Source: Rhodopirellula sp.
GTDB taxonomy: Bacteria > Planctomycetota > Planctomycetia > Pirellulales > Pirellulaceae
Direction of reading: 5' to 3'
Length of the DNA stretch: 64,000 nucleotides
Assembly: GCA_003513555.1 (NCBI GenBank)
Contig: DOPG01000012.1
Location: 37,866 to 101,865, forward strand
The translations under genes and the position numbers were made by a program. The notes beneath the pieces are model-generated. The model did no database searches. It was not told where the DNA came from and was given only the letters and a program-made list of their open reading frames with translations. Shown piece by piece: positions 63,558 through 64,000 of this stretch. Numbering within the stretch: position 1 is the stretch's first letter; every line of letters starts with the position of its first letter.

Positions 63558-64000
63558 CTATTCCTTCGAGATGTTTACCTGTGCCTTCAGTTCACTAAGC
63601 GCATTTTCGATCTGTTCGGACACGTCAGAGTAATCCTTTCCTTTCTCTGAGTTGTGCATTTTATCGTCAACAGCACCATAAGCCGCGAACAGTTGCTCAA
63701 TCGCCTCACTCAGTTTCTTCTTGGTATCATCATCCATCTCGGATTTCTCAATCAGCGTTTCCGTATTTCCCAAGAGATGACCGACATCGTGGAGTGGTCC
63801 GTGAGCATCGTCTTGTTTACCGGCAGCAAAGGCCTCTGCGATAGCTTTTTGAGTGGCAAGCAGCTCAGTTACCGCTTCGTCATAGGTTTCAGCATCCTGA
63901 TGATGTCCATGATCGTCGCCAGTAGGAGGCAGTGAGGGATCTGAACCATCGCCGTGGTCGTGATCGCCGTGGTCATGATCGCCGTGGTCGTGATCGCCGT
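63558..64000 (-). CDS. His/Asp-repeat protein, N-terminus outside window
   Basis: The frame is open from the window edge to the TGA-type stop at 63558, about 147 codons, so the N-terminus is missing. The visible part begins with a repeated GDHDH motif (three units and part of a fourth) and a further HGHHQD, a likely metal-binding segment. It continues as a helical domain: YDEAVTELLATQKAIAEAFA, HGPLHDVGHLLGNTETLIEK, KKKLSEAIEQLFAAYGAVDD and DVSEQIENALSELKAQVN. The histidine-rich head and helical body suit a periplasmic metal-binding protein. It precedes a lipoprotein with CPFC by 15 bp. Confidence 0.75.
   Translation of the reverse strand, partial: GDHDHGDHDHGDHDHGDGSDPSLPPTGDDHGHHQDAETYDEAVTELLATQKAIAEAFAAGKQDDAHGPLHDVGHLLGNTETLIEKSEMDDDTKKKLSEAIEQLFAAYGAVDDKMHNSEKGKDYSDVSEQIENALSELKAQVNISKE
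63951..64000. repeat. 15-bp tandem repeat encoding GDHDH
   Basis: The unit GCCGTGGTCGTGATC occurs three times (63951-63995) with one base change, plus five bases of a fourth copy at the window edge. It codes for the repeated Gly-Asp-His-Asp-His segment on the minus strand and probably continues beyond the window. Such arrays vary in copy number by slippage. Confidence 0.9.

Noticed and set aside
63951..64000. CRISPR-like short repeats
   Set aside because: The repeats are contiguous 15-bp units without spacers and encode a protein repeat.

Overview
The window reads like a chromosome segment of a planctomycete, probably near Rhodopirellula/Pirellulaceae. The basis is gene content: two DUF1501 proteins with twin-arginine-type N-termini, two DUF1549/DUF1553-type proteins with CxxCH motifs, PQQ-type beta-propellers, a ThuA-domain protein, sugar-phosphate-isomerase and Gfo/Idh-type proteins, a sulfatase, and zinc-ribbon/transmembrane proteins of planctomycete style. 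Base composition looks close to 50% GC by eye. Genus is not determinable from the sequence alone. Coding density is high, with short operons on both strands. One tRNA gene (Asp, GUC) is present. No rRNA, CRISPR array or complete insertion sequence was seen.

Layout. 1-4.3 kb (minus): two amidohydrolase-superfamily secreted proteins, one cut by the window edge. 4.7-10.9 kb (plus): a small unknown protein, an M32 carboxypeptidase, a zinc-ribbon/TM protein, a histone-deacetylase-family hydrolase and a ThuA protein. 11.0-13.5 kb (minus): MoxR ATPase and M19 dipeptidase. 13.6-17.0 kb: a translationally coupled old-yellow-enzyme/DapA-like aldolase pair, divergent from an AraC regulator. 17.0-23.6 kb (mostly minus): PQQ propeller, DUF1289, esterase, TIM-barrel isomerase, methyltransferase, rhomboid. 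23.7-26.3 kb (plus): DUF1501 and moaA. 26.3-31.9 kb (minus): a four-gene operon, DUF1549/1553 - DUF1501 - ECF sigma factor - membrane-anchored anti-sigma-like/cytochrome-motif fusion. 32.2-35.0 kb (minus): rpe coupled to a phosphoglycerate-mutase-fold protein lacking its catalytic histidines, plus an NAD-dependent epimerase. 35.7-45.2 kb: a 1200-residue AsmA-like protein, a Gfo/Idh oxidoreductase, a second PQQ propeller, an alkaline phosphatase whose motif order looks circularly permuted, and RNase III. 45.2-47.6 kb (minus): a TPR lipoprotein, a planctomycete-type secreted protein and an S4 RNA-binding protein. 47.8-56.1 kb (plus): an enolase-superfamily enzyme, an Nramp-like transporter without the usual metal ligands, a PhyH dioxygenase, a GNAT acetyltransferase, a sulfatase-esterase fusion and miaA. 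56.2-60.0 kb (minus): an L7/L12-C-terminal-like protein, a large membrane lipoprotein and an ABC ATPase. 60.96 kb to the end: tRNA-Asp followed by a broken tyrosine recombinase in visibly GC-richer DNA, then unknown zinc-ribbon, lipoprotein and His/Asp-repeat proteins; this looks like the edge of an integrated element.

How genes may work together. The sigma-factor operon encodes two probably exported planctomycete proteins together with their likely regulator and a membrane protein that could act as the anti-sigma factor; this is the most system-like unit here. The aldolase/flavin-reductase/AraC cluster looks like an inducible catabolic module. The esterase, sulfatase-esterase, isomerase, ThuA and Gfo/Idh genes fit degradation of decorated, possibly algal, polysaccharides. 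The motif-permuted alkaline phosphatase and the histidine-less mutase-fold protein are the clearest protein-level oddities.
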